A DNA stretch of 64,000 nucleotides from Rhipicephalus microplus (GCF_043290135.1 NC_134703.1:127149005-127213004), one strand, 5' to 3'. Counted from the stretch's first letter, positions 50,640-60,689 are shown. The notes: generated by a model not told the origin, from the letters alone. A program made the numbers and translations.

Positions 50640-51577
50640 CAGCTGCGAAGCAACTGACCACGGCGGCGGTCAGATCTGCAACACAGCAGAGGTGGCTAAG
50701 AATCTCTGGATCCGGACAGGCCGCCATTGGAACCTGAACTTGGCAACGTTTAACGCTAGAACCTTATCTAGTCAGGAAATTCTAGCTGTACTACTCGATG
50801 AGCTAAAGGGTGTTGAATGGGATATAATAGGGCTCAGTGAGGTTAGAAGGACAGATGAGGCCTATACGGTGGTACAGAATGGGCACGTCCTTTGCTATCG
50901 GGGCTTGGCTGACAGAGGAGAACTGGGAGTGGGGCTCCTGATCACAGAAACATAGCTGACAACATAGGTGAATACTATAGCAATAATGAAAGGGTGGTAG
51001 GTATCGTAATTAAACTGAATAAGAGATACAAGATGAAGGTCGTACAGGCTTACGCGCCTACATCCAGTCATGATGACGCTTCAGTTGAAAGCTTCTATGA
51101 AGACGTGGAATCGGCAATGAGTAAGGTAAAAACACAGTATACAATACATATGGGAGACTTTAATGCAAAGGTAGAGAAGAAGCAGGCTGGAGACCAGGCA
51201 GTAGAAGATTATGGCATCGGTACTAGAAACGCCAGAGGAGAGCTACTAGTAGAATTCGCAGCACGCAATAATTTACGGATTTTGAATACCTTCTAGCGAA
51301 AACGAAGAAACCGCAAGTGGACATGGAAGAGCCCTCATGGCGAAAATAAGAACGAAATAGACTTTATAATGAGTGCACACCCAGGCATCGTGCAGGATGT
51401 GGAAGTGGTTGGCAAGGTACGATGGAGTGACCATAGAATGGTACGGTCTCGAATTCGCCTAGACTTGAGGAAGGAACGACAGAAACTGATTCGCAAGATG
51501 CCAATTAATGAGCTAGCACTGAGAGGGAAAGTACAGGAATTCAGAGTCTCGCTTTAGAACAGGTACTCGGCTCTTAG
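50640..51577 (+). pseudogene. RTE-like endonuclease half
   Basis: The frame contains the endonuclease landmarks LATFNARTL (near 50745), DIIGLSEVRRTD (50822-50857), VVQAYAPTS (near 51045), MGDFNAKV (51150-51173) and SDHRMVRSRI (51428-51457), the family's catalytic and metal-binding segments. A stop at about 50953 and frame breaks near 51296 and 51360 disrupt it. Confidence 0.85.
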
Positions 51578-51629
51578 TGAGGAAACCAACCTTAGCATAG
51601 ATACAATGAATGCTAATCTGCGTGGATTC

Positions 51630-52317
51630 CCGTCACCTAATTAGAATCACGAAAAAGGACGTTTACCCTTTACCCCACATCGATGACGCTCTCGATTGTC
51701 TTTACAGCGCACGATACTTTTCTGCAATAGACCTACGTTCCGGCTACTGGCAGATTGCTGTCGACGAAAAAGACCAAGAGAAGGCTGCATTTAACTCCAG
51801 ACGGCCTATATATATCCGTTCAAAGTTATGCCGTTTGGGCTATGCAACGCCCCAGCCACGTTCGAGTGCATGATGGACTTTCTGCTACAAGGGTTCAAAT
51901 GGTCAACATGTCTTTGTTATCTTGACGATGTCATTGTATATTCCCCAACATTTGAGACCCACCTTCAGTGTTTGTCAGCTATTCTCGACATATTCCACAC
52001 TGCAGGCCTTCAATTAAACTCGTGCCACTTAGGACGCCGGCAACTTACAGTGTTGGGCCTCCTTGTCGACGCCTCTGGTGTGCAGCCAGACCCCGTGAAA
52101 ATTCGTGCAGTCATCAGTTTTCCTGCACCCCAGTCAGCCAAAGACGTCCGGAGTTTTTGTAAAACTTTGTTCCTATTTTAGAAGGTTTGTGAAAGATTTC
52201 GCAACCATCGCTCCACCCCTCACAGAGTTTCTGAAGAAAGACGTCACATTTACGTGAGGTACCGACCAAGCTGCTGCTTTTTCTCACTTAATCACACTAC
52301 TGACGACTCCACCTATA
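51630..52317 (+). pseudogene. pol: Gypsy element 3 pol, RT core
   Basis: RT core with [38 protein letters not shown], and the catalytic YLDD at 51918-51929. A frame change near 51810 and a stop near 52180 break it. It ends in the codons for TPP-I at the TA target of the inserted TIR element. Confidence 0.88.
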
Positions 52318-52553
52318 CACTGTAAACGAAAGTTAGCCGAAATGGGAGTTTCTCCAGCACATGAGCCCACAAAACTCCCCTGCCCCAATTATTTACTCCC
52401 TGGTAGGGAGTGAACTCGGCACATGTCATCGTAAAACGCCCCCTCCGTAATCACAGAGTTTATGAACGACATGACCTTGTTAAACTCCCCAGGGAGTTTC
52501 AGGTCACGTGGTTACAAACTCCCTATAGGAGCTTTAAAAACCCTCTTTGGGCG

Positions 52554-52557
<4 letters not shown>

Positions 52558-52605
<48 letters not shown>
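52558..52605. repeat. (GT)n microsatellite in the TIR element
   Basis: About 48 bp of TG dinucleotide. Confidence 0.95.
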
Positions 52606-52611
<6 letters not shown>

Positions 52612-52888
52612 CTGTACGGACATATGTTTGCACGTCGGTGTGAAACACATGTGATTTGTGTGGCTAACCGTGTAAGCATCTGTCAACAGGCAACGAAATT
52701 ATAAGTGCAGCGAAGAATAGCAACGACCGGTTGGTATTTACTGGGAACATTTCAATATATTTCGCACCTTAAACCACGCTGCACATCGGTCCGATTCCTC
52801 AACGAAACGTCCTGAATGCCACGCTTCAAAGGGCCGAGTAACAAAAAAATTCGAAGAATAAATTAATGGTAGCAAAAGTAAGCTGTTA

Positions 52889-53562
52889 CGATCGTCAGCG
52901 GCTGCTCCTGGAGTTTCACCATCAGAAACTTCGAAGTGGTCTGAAGTAGGCTTCGCTCGACTACGGCAGGCTGGCCGGCAACCGGTCTGAGAGTTGCGCC
53001 GGCGACGCGCTCACCCCGTCTCCGCCGATAGTGGCTTCTCGGAGTGTCACCGGGATTTCACCGGCTGTAACATCTAAGTGGTAAGAAGGCCTCGCTATGC
53101 CGTCGGTATCAAGCCGGCATCGTATCGAACTCGCGCTGTGCGCTGGCCACCGCGGCAAGCGCTACGAGCTAGCACCGACCACCGGCGATGCAAAGAATGT
53201 GTTTCACAAAAAATGAAGGCTGCTGGGATGTATAACTGTCTTCTGCGCCTTGCGACCGCAGCTGTCAATGACTAACTACAAGGCGAGCGCCGAACGTGGC
53301 GGAGTACGATCGTCAGCGATTGCACCGTAAAACTTCGAAGCGGTTCGAAGTAGGCTTCGCTCGACTACGGCAGGCTGGCCGGCAACCGGTCTGAGAGTTG
53401 CGCCGGCGACGCGCTCGCCCCGTCTCCTCCGATAGTGGCTTCTCGGAGTGTCACCGGTATTTCACCGGCTGCAACATCTAAGCGGTAGGAAGGCCTCGCT
53501 ATGGCGTCGGTATCAAGCCGGCATCGTATCGAGCTCGCACTGCGCACCGGCCGCCGTGGCGA
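52889..53562. repeat. Internal direct repeat of the TIR element
   Basis: Two copies, about 52889-53155 and 53309-53562, share TACGATCGTCAGCG, CTTCGCTCGACTACGGCAGG and GGTATCAAGCCGGCATCGTA. They are about 90% identical by eye. This is the GC-rich core. The open frames over it on either strand have no known domain. Confidence 0.85.
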
Positions 53563-54546
53563 GCTCTGCGAGCTATACATGCAATGCATGCGAGCAACGG
53601 GAACAGCGACTGCGAACCGTCTCATTCGTTTAAGTCTATCGCTCCGTAGCTTAAACTGCGTGGATAGCGGACACCTTTTTCTGTGCATGGGAAAAACGAG
53701 ACGTAAACTGCACATCAGCAAGCATTTTGTGATCGCCAGCTGTCATTCATCGAATCACCGTGCCGTACTCGTGAGTGAGGCCTAGTCGTCGAACGCGGTA
53801 GCGGCGGTCTACCTCGGTTCATCGCTGGAGCTGCTGAATGTGCCTCGTTAATGTGTTCATTCAAGGCCGCGCGCACTTTGTGTATGATTCAGTGCATTTT
53901 ACGGGTCCACAAACAGCACTGCTGATGCGAATTCAGCCTGTACGACAGAGCGTCAACTGATAAAACTTTTTCGTTATAGTAAAAAAATATTAAATATTAG
54001 GCAGGATTAGGATAAAAGGCATGTGTGTTGAAATGCTTACATCAGACCACCGCAAGTTCATACTTACGCCGTGCGTATTTATTGCTTAATTATTAGAAAA
54101 AAAGAAGGCTTTCACCTGGGCTACAGGAGGTCAGAATGTGGTGCCTATATATACTCGGTGACTATATGGTAGGTGTGTACTGCGTGTGGCAAGCTGTGGT
54201 GAGTGCGAGTGTTGTGATATTACGTGAACGTTGTGATAATGTTTGTGTACTGTAATCATTGTTGTGCGTATTAAATGTAATGTAATTAAAGTTACGCTTG
54301 CGCATGGTACGGCTGCTGACGTAATTTTTTTTCTCGGTCGATGCAAAAAATTTACTCCCATACTGACCTGAAAAAGTTCCCCTATGGATGTAAATAAAAA
54401 CCCCCCTGACACCATGCGAAAACCCCCTTCTGATGGGGAGTAAATTTTTTACTCCCAGAGACGGGTTTTTTAAAACTCCCATCTGGGTGTGCGCTAGAGG
54501 ACAAGGTCATTTACTCCCATTTCGGCTTATTTCTGTTTACAGTGTA

Positions 54547-56277
54547 TTGGCTCACTTTGACCCATGCGCTCCGACAGAAGTCGGAACCGATGCTAGTGGT
54601 CACGGGATCGGAGCCGTCCTAGCCCAATGCCAACGGAGACACGACCGAGTGGTCGCCTCCGCTAGCCGCCTCCTCATAGCTGCTGAGCGCAACTATTACA
54701 TTACAGAGCGTGAATGTCTTGCTCTTGTTTGGGCAGTCTCAAAGTTCCGCCCATATTTATATGGCACTAATTTCTCTGTGATAACTGACCATCAAGCGCT
54801 ATGTTGGCTTACATCGCTGAAGGATCCTACTGGCCGGCTCGGGCGCTGGGCTCTGCGACTGCTATAGTATACCTACCTAGTGACGTACAAGTCCGGACAC
54901 CTACATCAGGACGCAGACTGCGTGTCCCGCTATTCGGTTGCTGAGTGGACCACAATGCCCGGTTGCTGAGTGGACCACAATGCCTTGCGCCGACACCGAG
55001 CCTTGCGTCTTTCCGCTTTCGCAAATGACATGCATCGGTGGAAAGCAGCGCCATGATGCGTCCTTGCGTGCAATCATTGAGCGCCTCGACTCACCATCTT
55101 CCAATCAGTCCAATCGCTCATTCATGTGCCACGATGGTGCATTATACCGCCAAAGTTTTGAGCCGGATGGACCGGCTGTGCTGCTTGTCATTCCGAAACA
55201 CCTTCGCTCGGAAGTTCTACATGAACTTCGTGACCTTCCGACTGCTGGTCACCTTGGTGTGTCACGCACCTATGACTGAATACGCCAACGGTTTTTTTTT
55301 TACCAGGGCTAGCACGCTCAGTCAGAAGATACGTTGTGGCTTGTGAGAAATGTCAGCGCCGCAAAACACCATCGACACTTCCCGCCGGACGCCTTTTACC
55401 ACTTGATATTCCGTTAGAACTGTTCTTCCGCGTTGGCTTGGACCTACTTGGCCCTTTCCCGTAGTCTTCCTCGGGTAACAAGTAGATAGCTGTGACCACC
55501 GACTACGCCACGCGTTATGTCATCACACGTGCTCTTCCAACAAGCTGCGCCGCAAATATCGCTTACTTCTTCCTCAAGGACGTGATTTTGCAACACGGAG
55601 CCCCACGGCAGCTGCTTACAGACCGTGGCCACACCTTTTTGTCGAAGGTCATAGCCGACATCTTGCAGTCCTGTAAAACGAGACACAAGCTGATTACGTC
55701 ATACCACCCACAAACCAATGGACTCACGGAGCGTCTAAATCGAACTCTTACAGACATGCTCGCTAAGTATGCTTCTACCAACCACACCAACTGGGATCTC
55801 GCGTTGCCGTACGTCACATTTGCCTACGATTCTTCAAGCCATGACACTGCTGGTTACTCTCCATTTTTTTTTTTGCTGTTTGGCCTAGAACCAACATTGC
55901 CTCTAGACACCGTCATACCGTCCCCTGGAGTACTGACCAGTGAATATGCCATGAACGCTATCACTCGGACCGCTCACGCCAGCGAAATAACCCGTACTCG
56001 CCTTCTGACGTCTCAAGAGGAACAACGACGCTTCTATGACCAACGACACCACGACGTACACTTTCCGCCCGGTTCTTTGGTCCTGCTCTGTTCTCCGACC
56101 CGTCAAGTTGGCTTGTCAGAAAAACTGCTCACTCGCTACACATGTCCATACCGAGTCCTTCGTGTGGTTATTCCTGTAACATATGAAATTGGTCCAGCCA
56201 CCCCGTGGCATTCATGTACCCAACAGGCTAACCGATATTGTACATGTTGCGCGCTTGAAGCCCTACAACTCTCGTAG
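54547..56277 (+). pseudogene. pol: Gypsy element 3 pol, RNase H and integrase
   Basis: RNase H begins LAHFDP and [17 protein letters not shown], continues with [20 protein letters not shown] and TDHQALCW, then a stop at about 54866. The integrase zinc region is degraded (about 55150-55370). The integrase core is open from 55492, with [21 protein letters not shown] and an ending before a frame loss near 56240. The first integrase Asp lies in GLDLLGP near 55436, upstream of a stop. Confidence 0.88.
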
Positions 56278-56328
56278 TGACGTTGACATTTAGATGCGCC
56301 GAAACGGCGCTTGCGCCGCCGGGGGTTA

Positions 56329-56494
56329 TGCTACATGCATATATTCTAGGGGGCGACGCGCGAGTGTGCCTGACGAGGAAGATGAGGGGTTGTCTCCGCT
56401 CGATCGCTGGTGAACTGGTCCCGCCATTACCGCTGGTTTTGAATACGCCTAATCTCTAGCCTCGTCGGTACGGCGTCTCTCCTTTTCCGTAACA
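56329..56494 (+). repeat. Putative 3' LTR of gypsy element 3
   Basis: Begins TGCTACATGCATATATTCTA after a GCCGCCGGGGGTTA polypurine-like tract and ends TTTCCGTAACA. About 166 bp. There is no second copy in the window for confirmation. Confidence 0.65.
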
Positions 56495-56924
56495 ATATGA
56501 TCCTTTCTCATTCGTGCTTCGCATATCAAAGATTTCGACTGAGCGTGGGATCTGCCACTTTTTTTTTCATTGAAGGCTTCTGTGCTGCCAGTGCTGACAC
56601 CATGGCATAGTGCATCAGCGCCATGGAAATCTCTTGTTCTTCGCTTGAATCAAACTCCTTGACGCTCCTGAGAACGCTGTGCGAGTACCAATGAAAACAA
56701 TAAATTCGGCGCGCTTGGTTCGCTCTGTTCGCTCAGCCAGCGGCAATCATCTGATGGGCGCCAGTTTCCATCACCAGAGTTCTCGCTGATAACGAGATGC
56801 GGACGTGACTCTCCGGTTTTGCGACTTCCGGTCGCTCGCATGCAGCCTCTGCTGGTGTGAAAATCAGTCGCTCTTTGGTCGCCAGTCGCTAATGGTCGCG
56901 CGACCGCTGCTAGTCGCCGGTGTG
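56495..56924. other. Unassigned DNA with a block A/B fragment
   Basis: TCTCATTCGTGCTTCGCATAT with following TGGGATCTGCCA (about 56507-56562) resembles 26306-26370 and 39796-39858 in the duplicated blocks. The remainder shows no gene. Confidence 0.45.
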
Positions 56925-57041
56925 CACCAACCCTTACTCAGCAAGTCAATGTCATCGGCGAAGTGCAGATTAGTAAGGTATTCTCCATTGACTCTTATCC
57001 TTAACTCTTCCCATTCTAGGACTCTGAAAACCTCCTGTAAG
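56925..57041 (-). pseudogene. RTE-like RT fragment, minus strand
   Basis: On the minus strand it encodes QEVFRVLEWEEL and NLHFADDIDLLSK, the RTE palm with its FADD box. It ends at AAAACCTCCTGTAAG (57027-57041), where a Ruka begins. Confidence 0.8.
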
Positions 57042-57195
57042 CTCCGCCGCGGTGGTCTAGTATAGCTAAGGTACTCGGCTGCTGACCCGCCGGTCACGGG
57101 ATCGAATCCCGGTGGCGGCGGCTGCATTTCCGATGGAGGCAGAAATGATGTATAGGCCCCTGTGCTCCGATTGCGGTGCACATTAAAGAAAAACC
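57042..57195 (+). mobile_element. Ruka-type SINE, copy 3, head part
   Basis: CTCCGCCGCGGTGGTCTAGT, A and B boxes, and CTGCATTTCCGATGGAGGC are present. The copy breaks off after the ATTAAAGAA segment. The matching tail, in opposite orientation, is at 59823-59872. Confidence 0.88.
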
Positions 57196-57382
57196 AGATG
57201 GATGCACTAAGGGACAAGGAAGGCAAAGTAACTACCAATATAAATATGACCGTAAAATTAGCGGAGGAGTTTAACAAAAATCTGTAGAGTATCCAGCACA
57301 ACCACGACCTTAATATAATAACTAGCAGTAACCCAGATGACACCCCGCCAGTAATGATAGAAGAAGTCGGAAAAGCCTTGGC
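57196..57382 (+). pseudogene. RTE-like linker fragment, plus strand
   Basis: Encodes the region between endonuclease and RT (ALRDKEGKVTTNI, an AEEFNKNL segment, PDDTPPVMIEEVGKAL). In the RTE protein this precedes the fragment at 59205-59822. Confidence 0.75.
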
Positions 57383-57394
57383 ACGCGTTGCTTT

Positions 57395-57458
57395 TTGGAC
57401 AATTCTTCTGGAGCTCTCCACAGTGCCATCTTTCATCATCCGATCTTGGTTTTGGGAC
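57395..57458 (+). repeat. Diverged Ruka tail fragment
   Basis: TTCTGGAGCTCTCCAC and CTTGGTTTTGGGACGT match the Ruka 3' region (TTCCGGAGCCCTCCAC and GTGGTTTTGGGACGT). It is more diverged than the other Ruka copies here. Confidence 0.5.
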
Positions 57459-57603
57459 GTACAACTACGGCAATTGTTATATATTTACGCGTGTGTACTG
57501 GTGGACAAAAACGACGATTAGAGAATTTTGCGGACACCAGGTAGTGGAGCTCTGACTGGTCGAGAAAGAAGAAGATCTTGCTGTTCAGCTGCTAACAATC
57601 GCT

Positions 57604-58773
57604 GTGCCAACGTCTATCTCTCTTTTGTTTGCGTTGTACCGTGACAATATCGTTCTGGGCACCACGCCCAGAATTCTCAGGCCTGGAATTCGACGCCCAA
57701 CTCCCGATTCCAGTGTCGTGCTGCAGATGGCCGAAGCTATCACTCAGGACGCAGCCGTGATGTGGTACTTGGGGATCGGCAGGCCACATCATGGAGCGAG
57801 AACTGGAAATCAGGGTCAATCTTCCAGTGGTGCGAGTCAACCGCGGCGGCCTGTACGTGATCATCGCGGTGCTTGGAATTGTCATCATAGCGAGCCTCAG
57901 CGTCACTGGGTATTCCTTGCACAATTATGCCATGTTGAAGCGAACGCGGAAGAGTTGCGACAGTACATTGCGTCTCGAACGAATATGTCTGGGCTTGCCG
58001 GAAACGACACGCCTGCTGCTGGCGATGCTGTTGACCATCTCCGTCGTTCTTTCAAGTCGCTGTCTGGGCTTGCCAGAAACGACACGCCAGCTGCTGGCAG
58101 TGCTGTAGACCATCTCCGTCGTTCGCTCAAGCCGATGTCTGGGCTTGCCGGAAACGACACGCCAGCTGCTGGCGATGCTGTAGACCATCTCCTTCGTTCT
58201 CTCGAGTCGCTGTCTGGGCTTGCCGGAAACGACACGCCAGCTGCTGGCGATGCTGTAGACCATCTCCGTCGTTCTCTCAAGTCGCTGTCTGGGCTTGCCG
58301 GAAACGACACACCTGCTGGTGGCGATTCTGTAGACCATCTCCGTCGTTCTCTCAAGTCGCTGCCTGGGCTTGCCGGAAACGACACGCCAGCTGCTGACGA
58401 TGCTGTCGACCATCTCCGTTGTTCTCTCAAGTCGCTGTCTGGGCTTGCCGGAAACGACACGCCAGCTGCTGGCGATGCTGTAGACCATCTCCATCGTTCG
58501 CTCAAGTCGCTGGGACCAGAAGCCGCGGTGCCTGAATTGAAACCGGCAACACCGGTGAAAAATAGGCGCACTTTCATAGTGCAAAGCATTAACGGCACCC
58601 TTGTCATGATAGCCAGGCAGCAGGAGAGACCAACCAACCAGAATCCAGGTGCGAGTCGGGACACTGGCAGTGAATCACCACCTGCAGCGGCAGCAGTCGC
58701 ATCCAAGGCTCCGACAGAGGCCTACGACATCCTGGAAGCCGGTGTGAGTTGGAACGAAGCGCATTCCAAGTGA
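57604..58773 (+). CDS. Unrecognised 389-codon frame with seven 75-bp repeats
   Basis: I do not recognise this frame. Residues 129-303 are seven exact-length 25-residue units (57988-58512), consensus SGLAGNDTPAAGDAVDHLRR followed by SLKSL, mostly identical, with D/R-rich helical character. The C terminus (304-389) is non-repeated and Ala/Pro/Ser-rich. The first 110 codons look unlike protein. An overlapping frame from ATG 57791 reads better there: a short charged start, then about 23 hydrophobic residues (LYVIIAVLGIVIIASLSVTG...), like a type II membrane anchor. The two frames would join across a one-base change near 57925-57945. So this may be a frameshifted membrane-protein gene or retrocopy. 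It lies between RTE fragments, has no visible intron and no clear poly(A) tail. Confidence 0.4.
   Translation: MPTSISLLFALYRDNIVLGTTPRILRPGIRRPTPDSSVVLQMAEAITQDAAVMWYLGIGRPHHGARTGNQGQSSSGASQPRRPVRDHRGAWNCHHSEPQRHWVFLAQLCHVEANAEELRQYIASRTNMSGLAGNDTPAAGDAVDHLRRSFKSLSGLARNDTPAAGSAVDHLRRSLKPMSGLAGNDTPAAGDAVDHLLRSLESLSGLAGNDTPAAGDAVDHLRRSLKSLSGLAGNDTPAGGDSVDHLRRSLKSLPGLAGNDTPAADDAVDHLRCSLKSLSGLAGNDTPAAGDAVDHLHRSLKSLGPEAAVPELKPATPVKNRRTFIVQSINGTLVMIARQQERPTNQNPGASRDTGSESPPAAAAVASKAPTEAYDILEAGVSWNEAHSK
57988..58512. repeat. Seven tandem 75-bp repeats
   Basis: Units start TCTGGGCTTGCCGGAAACGA and are all exactly 75 bp. Variation is mostly single substitutions. Because 75 is a multiple of three, several frames on both strands stay open; this alone does not prove coding. 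Confidence 0.95.
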
Positions 58774-59204
58774 ACTGGCGGTGGTGGGACACTTAGTGGC
58801 AGACACTGAGACCAGCAGCACCTCTTGGGTCCTCGAGCAGCATGTGATTTATATTAAGAAATTATTAATGTAACTGGGCAGAACCTAGATTAAGCAGTAC
58901 TTGACCGTATGAGTGTGATGAAAGAACTTCTGGCATGAAAGTTATTAGTACCCAGCAACTCCACCAATATACGTTACGGGGTCAGTGACTTCTTTACAAA
59001 ATGCGTTAACAGAGGAAAAGCCACAGGGAAGAGTCACAATGGCTGATTGGCATCCTCGCGCGCCTCTCAGCTGATAGTGTCCTTCCTCTTCCTTTACTTC
59101 ATTTCCGTAACATAATTATCAGTTCATTCTATTCATTCTCGCTCTCATGATACTCACTGTTGGCACTGGCTATTCAAACAGAACATGAGGCGTCGGAGAG
59201 CACA
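58774..59204. other. Unassigned DNA
   Basis: No gene or repeat that I can name. Confidence 0.4.
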
Positions 59205-59822
59205 CCAACAGGTAAAGCTGCTGGTGAGGGCCAGGTATCATCAGATCTGCTGAAAGATGGAGGAAAGGTTGTGTTAGAAGAACTAGCCACCCTGTTTACG
59301 AGGTGCCTCCTGACGGGAAGAGTACCAGAGTCTTGGAAGAATGCTAACATCAACTTAATGTATAAGAAAGGAGATGACAATGACTTGAAGAATTACAGGT
59401 CGATCAGCTTGCTCTCCGTATACAAGCTGTTTACAAAGGGAATTGCTAACACAGTTAAGAAAACATTAGGATTCAATCAACCATATGAGCGAGCAGGATT
59501 TCGAACAGGCTACTCAACAATTGATTACATTCATACTATCAATCAGGTAATAGGGAAATGCTCAGAATATAACCAACCACTATACATAGCCTTCATAGAT
59601 TATGAGAAGGCGTTTGATTGAGTAGAAATATCAGCCATCATGCAGACATTGTGGAATCAGGGCGTCAATGAAGTATATATAAACATCCTGGAAGAAATCT
59701 ACAGGGGATCAACTGCTATCATAGTGCTTCATAAAGAAAGCAACAGAATACCAATCAAGAAGGGTAAGGCAGGGGCACAGAATCTCCCCAATGCTGTTTA
59801 CCGCGTGCTTACAGGAGGTTTT
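59205..59822 (+). pseudogene. RTE-like RT fragment, plus strand
   Basis: Open for most of its length: GKAAGEGQVSSDLLKDGG, LTGRVPESWKNANI, ERAGFRTGYSTID, AFIDYEKAFD, then a TGA, then IEEIYRG-like and HKESNRIPIKKG. It ends at CTTACAGGAGGTTTT (59808-59822), the complement of the sequence flanking the Ruka head at 57027-57041. Confidence 0.87.
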
Positions 59823-59872
59823 GATGATGCTGATTTGTGGGGTTTAACCTTCCAAAACATCGATATGATTCG
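59823..59872 (-). mobile_element. Ruka-type SINE tail, copy 3 remainder
   Basis: On the minus strand it reads as the Ruka 3' end (AATCATAT, GTTTTGG, GTTAAACCCCACAAATCA). It supplies the tail missing from 57042-57195, in opposite orientation. Confidence 0.8.
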
Positions 59873-60400
59873 CCATGGCAACCGCCGGACTGAGATAGGT
59901 GTTCGTCTGGAGGCGGCGTATAGTATTCGCTCGTCCGCTTTCTCCAGACCACTTGCGGGGCCCAGGTACAGGCAGCGCTAAGCCCGGTAATAGGCAAGAA
60001 TGTTCGCGAAAACGCGTCAGGTTTGTATTGCCAGATGCCGACTCGGGACATAGAGGTGCAACGACTCGGATGAGAGAAGCGCGGGCAGCGGCGTTCGCCG
60101 CCTCGTTGCTGGGCAGGCCCGAGTAGTAAGCAAGTGTGTTGGTTAGCGACGGGCTGGTGGCACGAGTGCAAGGTGTACGTGGATGGCAGTGACGCTGCCA
60201 CAGTTTTGTCTCGTGCTGAAGGAAAAGAGCCCGGACTCGAGCAGCGCTGATCAGAACCGCTGTGGCGTCGAATGTCGTGCGGAAAGTGCTGATCGGTTTC
60301 AAGGACTTCAGCGCTGGCCCCATATATAGTCGTCAGCAAGTCGGGATCCGCAGGAGACTTGTGCTGCACTAGACCATGGCACGCCATGGACGTATGTGGC
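59873..60400 (-). pseudogene. I-like LINE RNase H and C-terminal fragment
   Basis: On the minus strand the reading includes GLPSNEAANAAARASL, the RNase H end pattern H-x-G-x-x-x-N-E-x-A, and IRRLQTNTY, which parallels RRIQTNTY in the I-like LINE at 23820. Frames are broken on both sides. Confidence 0.65.
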
Positions 60401-60689
60401 TACGTCACCACCTATTGCAGCCGCCACAGGAGATCTTGGGGATCGGGACGGCATGCTGGCCACATGCTTGCGGTGCCGGAGGGACATAATCAGGTCTCTC
60501 CCCCACGGGCATAACTGGAGCGTCGCTCGCAGTCGTTGCGATGCTGGCGGTAGCTTTGCTGCTGGCGTGGGAGGTGCCTGCTGGCTCGGTTATGGTGTAA
60601 GCGAACAAGTAACAGGCTCCACTAGTTCGGGAGTGGCACACACAGTCATTAGGTGCTGAAATCATTGTTCACCGATGTGTCCACAGGCG
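60401..60689. other. Unassigned DNA
   Basis: Overlapping frames on both strands (60396-60659 + and 60405-60665 -) carry no domain I recognise. Confidence 0.4.

Larger units (their letters stand above)
48108..51616 (-). mobile_element. RTE-like LINE with inverted 5' half
   Basis: The insertion is bounded by TCTGCGTGGATTC on both sides (48095-48107 and 51617-51629). The 3' end, read on the minus strand, is a run of TGA/GAT triplets (48108-48137), as in RTE-type LINEs. RT and the 3' UTR read on the minus strand (50345 to 48108), but the endonuclease half reads on the plus strand (about 50380-51616). The two halves abut in the parental protein (plus part ends LSIDTMNANL, minus part starts SIITECAEKV). 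This is the structure expected from twin priming. Confidence 0.92.
52318..54544. mobile_element. 2.2-kb non-autonomous TIR element with TA target duplication
   Basis: Starts CACTGTAAAC and ends GTTTACAGTG. The inverted ends match over about 30 bases, through AGCCGAAATGGGAGT on each side. TA flanks both ends (52316-52317 and 54545-54546). Removing the element and one TA leaves continuous gypsy RNase H coding sense. Both ends carry many ACTCCC/GGGAGT hexamers. There is no transposase frame, so it would need a helper. TA duplication suggests a Tc1/mariner-like or other TA-inserting family; I cannot name one. Confidence 0.88.
47936..56494 (+). mobile_element. Ty3/gypsy element 3, 5'-truncated and interrupted
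   Basis: Gypsy pol sequence starts abruptly at 47936 just before the RT core. It continues to 48107, resumes at 51630 after an RTE insertion, runs to 52317, resumes at 54547 after a TIR element, and continues through RNase H and integrase to a 3' LTR at 56329-56494. No gag, protease or 5' LTR is present in the window. Joining at the target duplications gives continuous protein sense at both interruptions. Confidence 0.9.

Noticed and set aside
50371..50955. Endonuclease frame as a host gene
   Set aside because: It carries LINE endonuclease motifs and lies within the same target duplication as the RTE RT half.
57988..58512. CRISPR-like array
   Set aside because: Units are contiguous with no spacers, and the context is a eukaryotic repeat-rich locus.
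57903..58706. Minus-strand frames over the 75-bp repeats as genes
   Set aside because: A 75-bp period keeps several frames open on both strands. The minus frames lack any unique part that looks like protein.
57383..59204. Single insertion with a target duplication between the RTE pieces
   Set aside because: The two RTE edges overlap in the consensus by about 12 bases but do not match each other, so no duplication could be shown.
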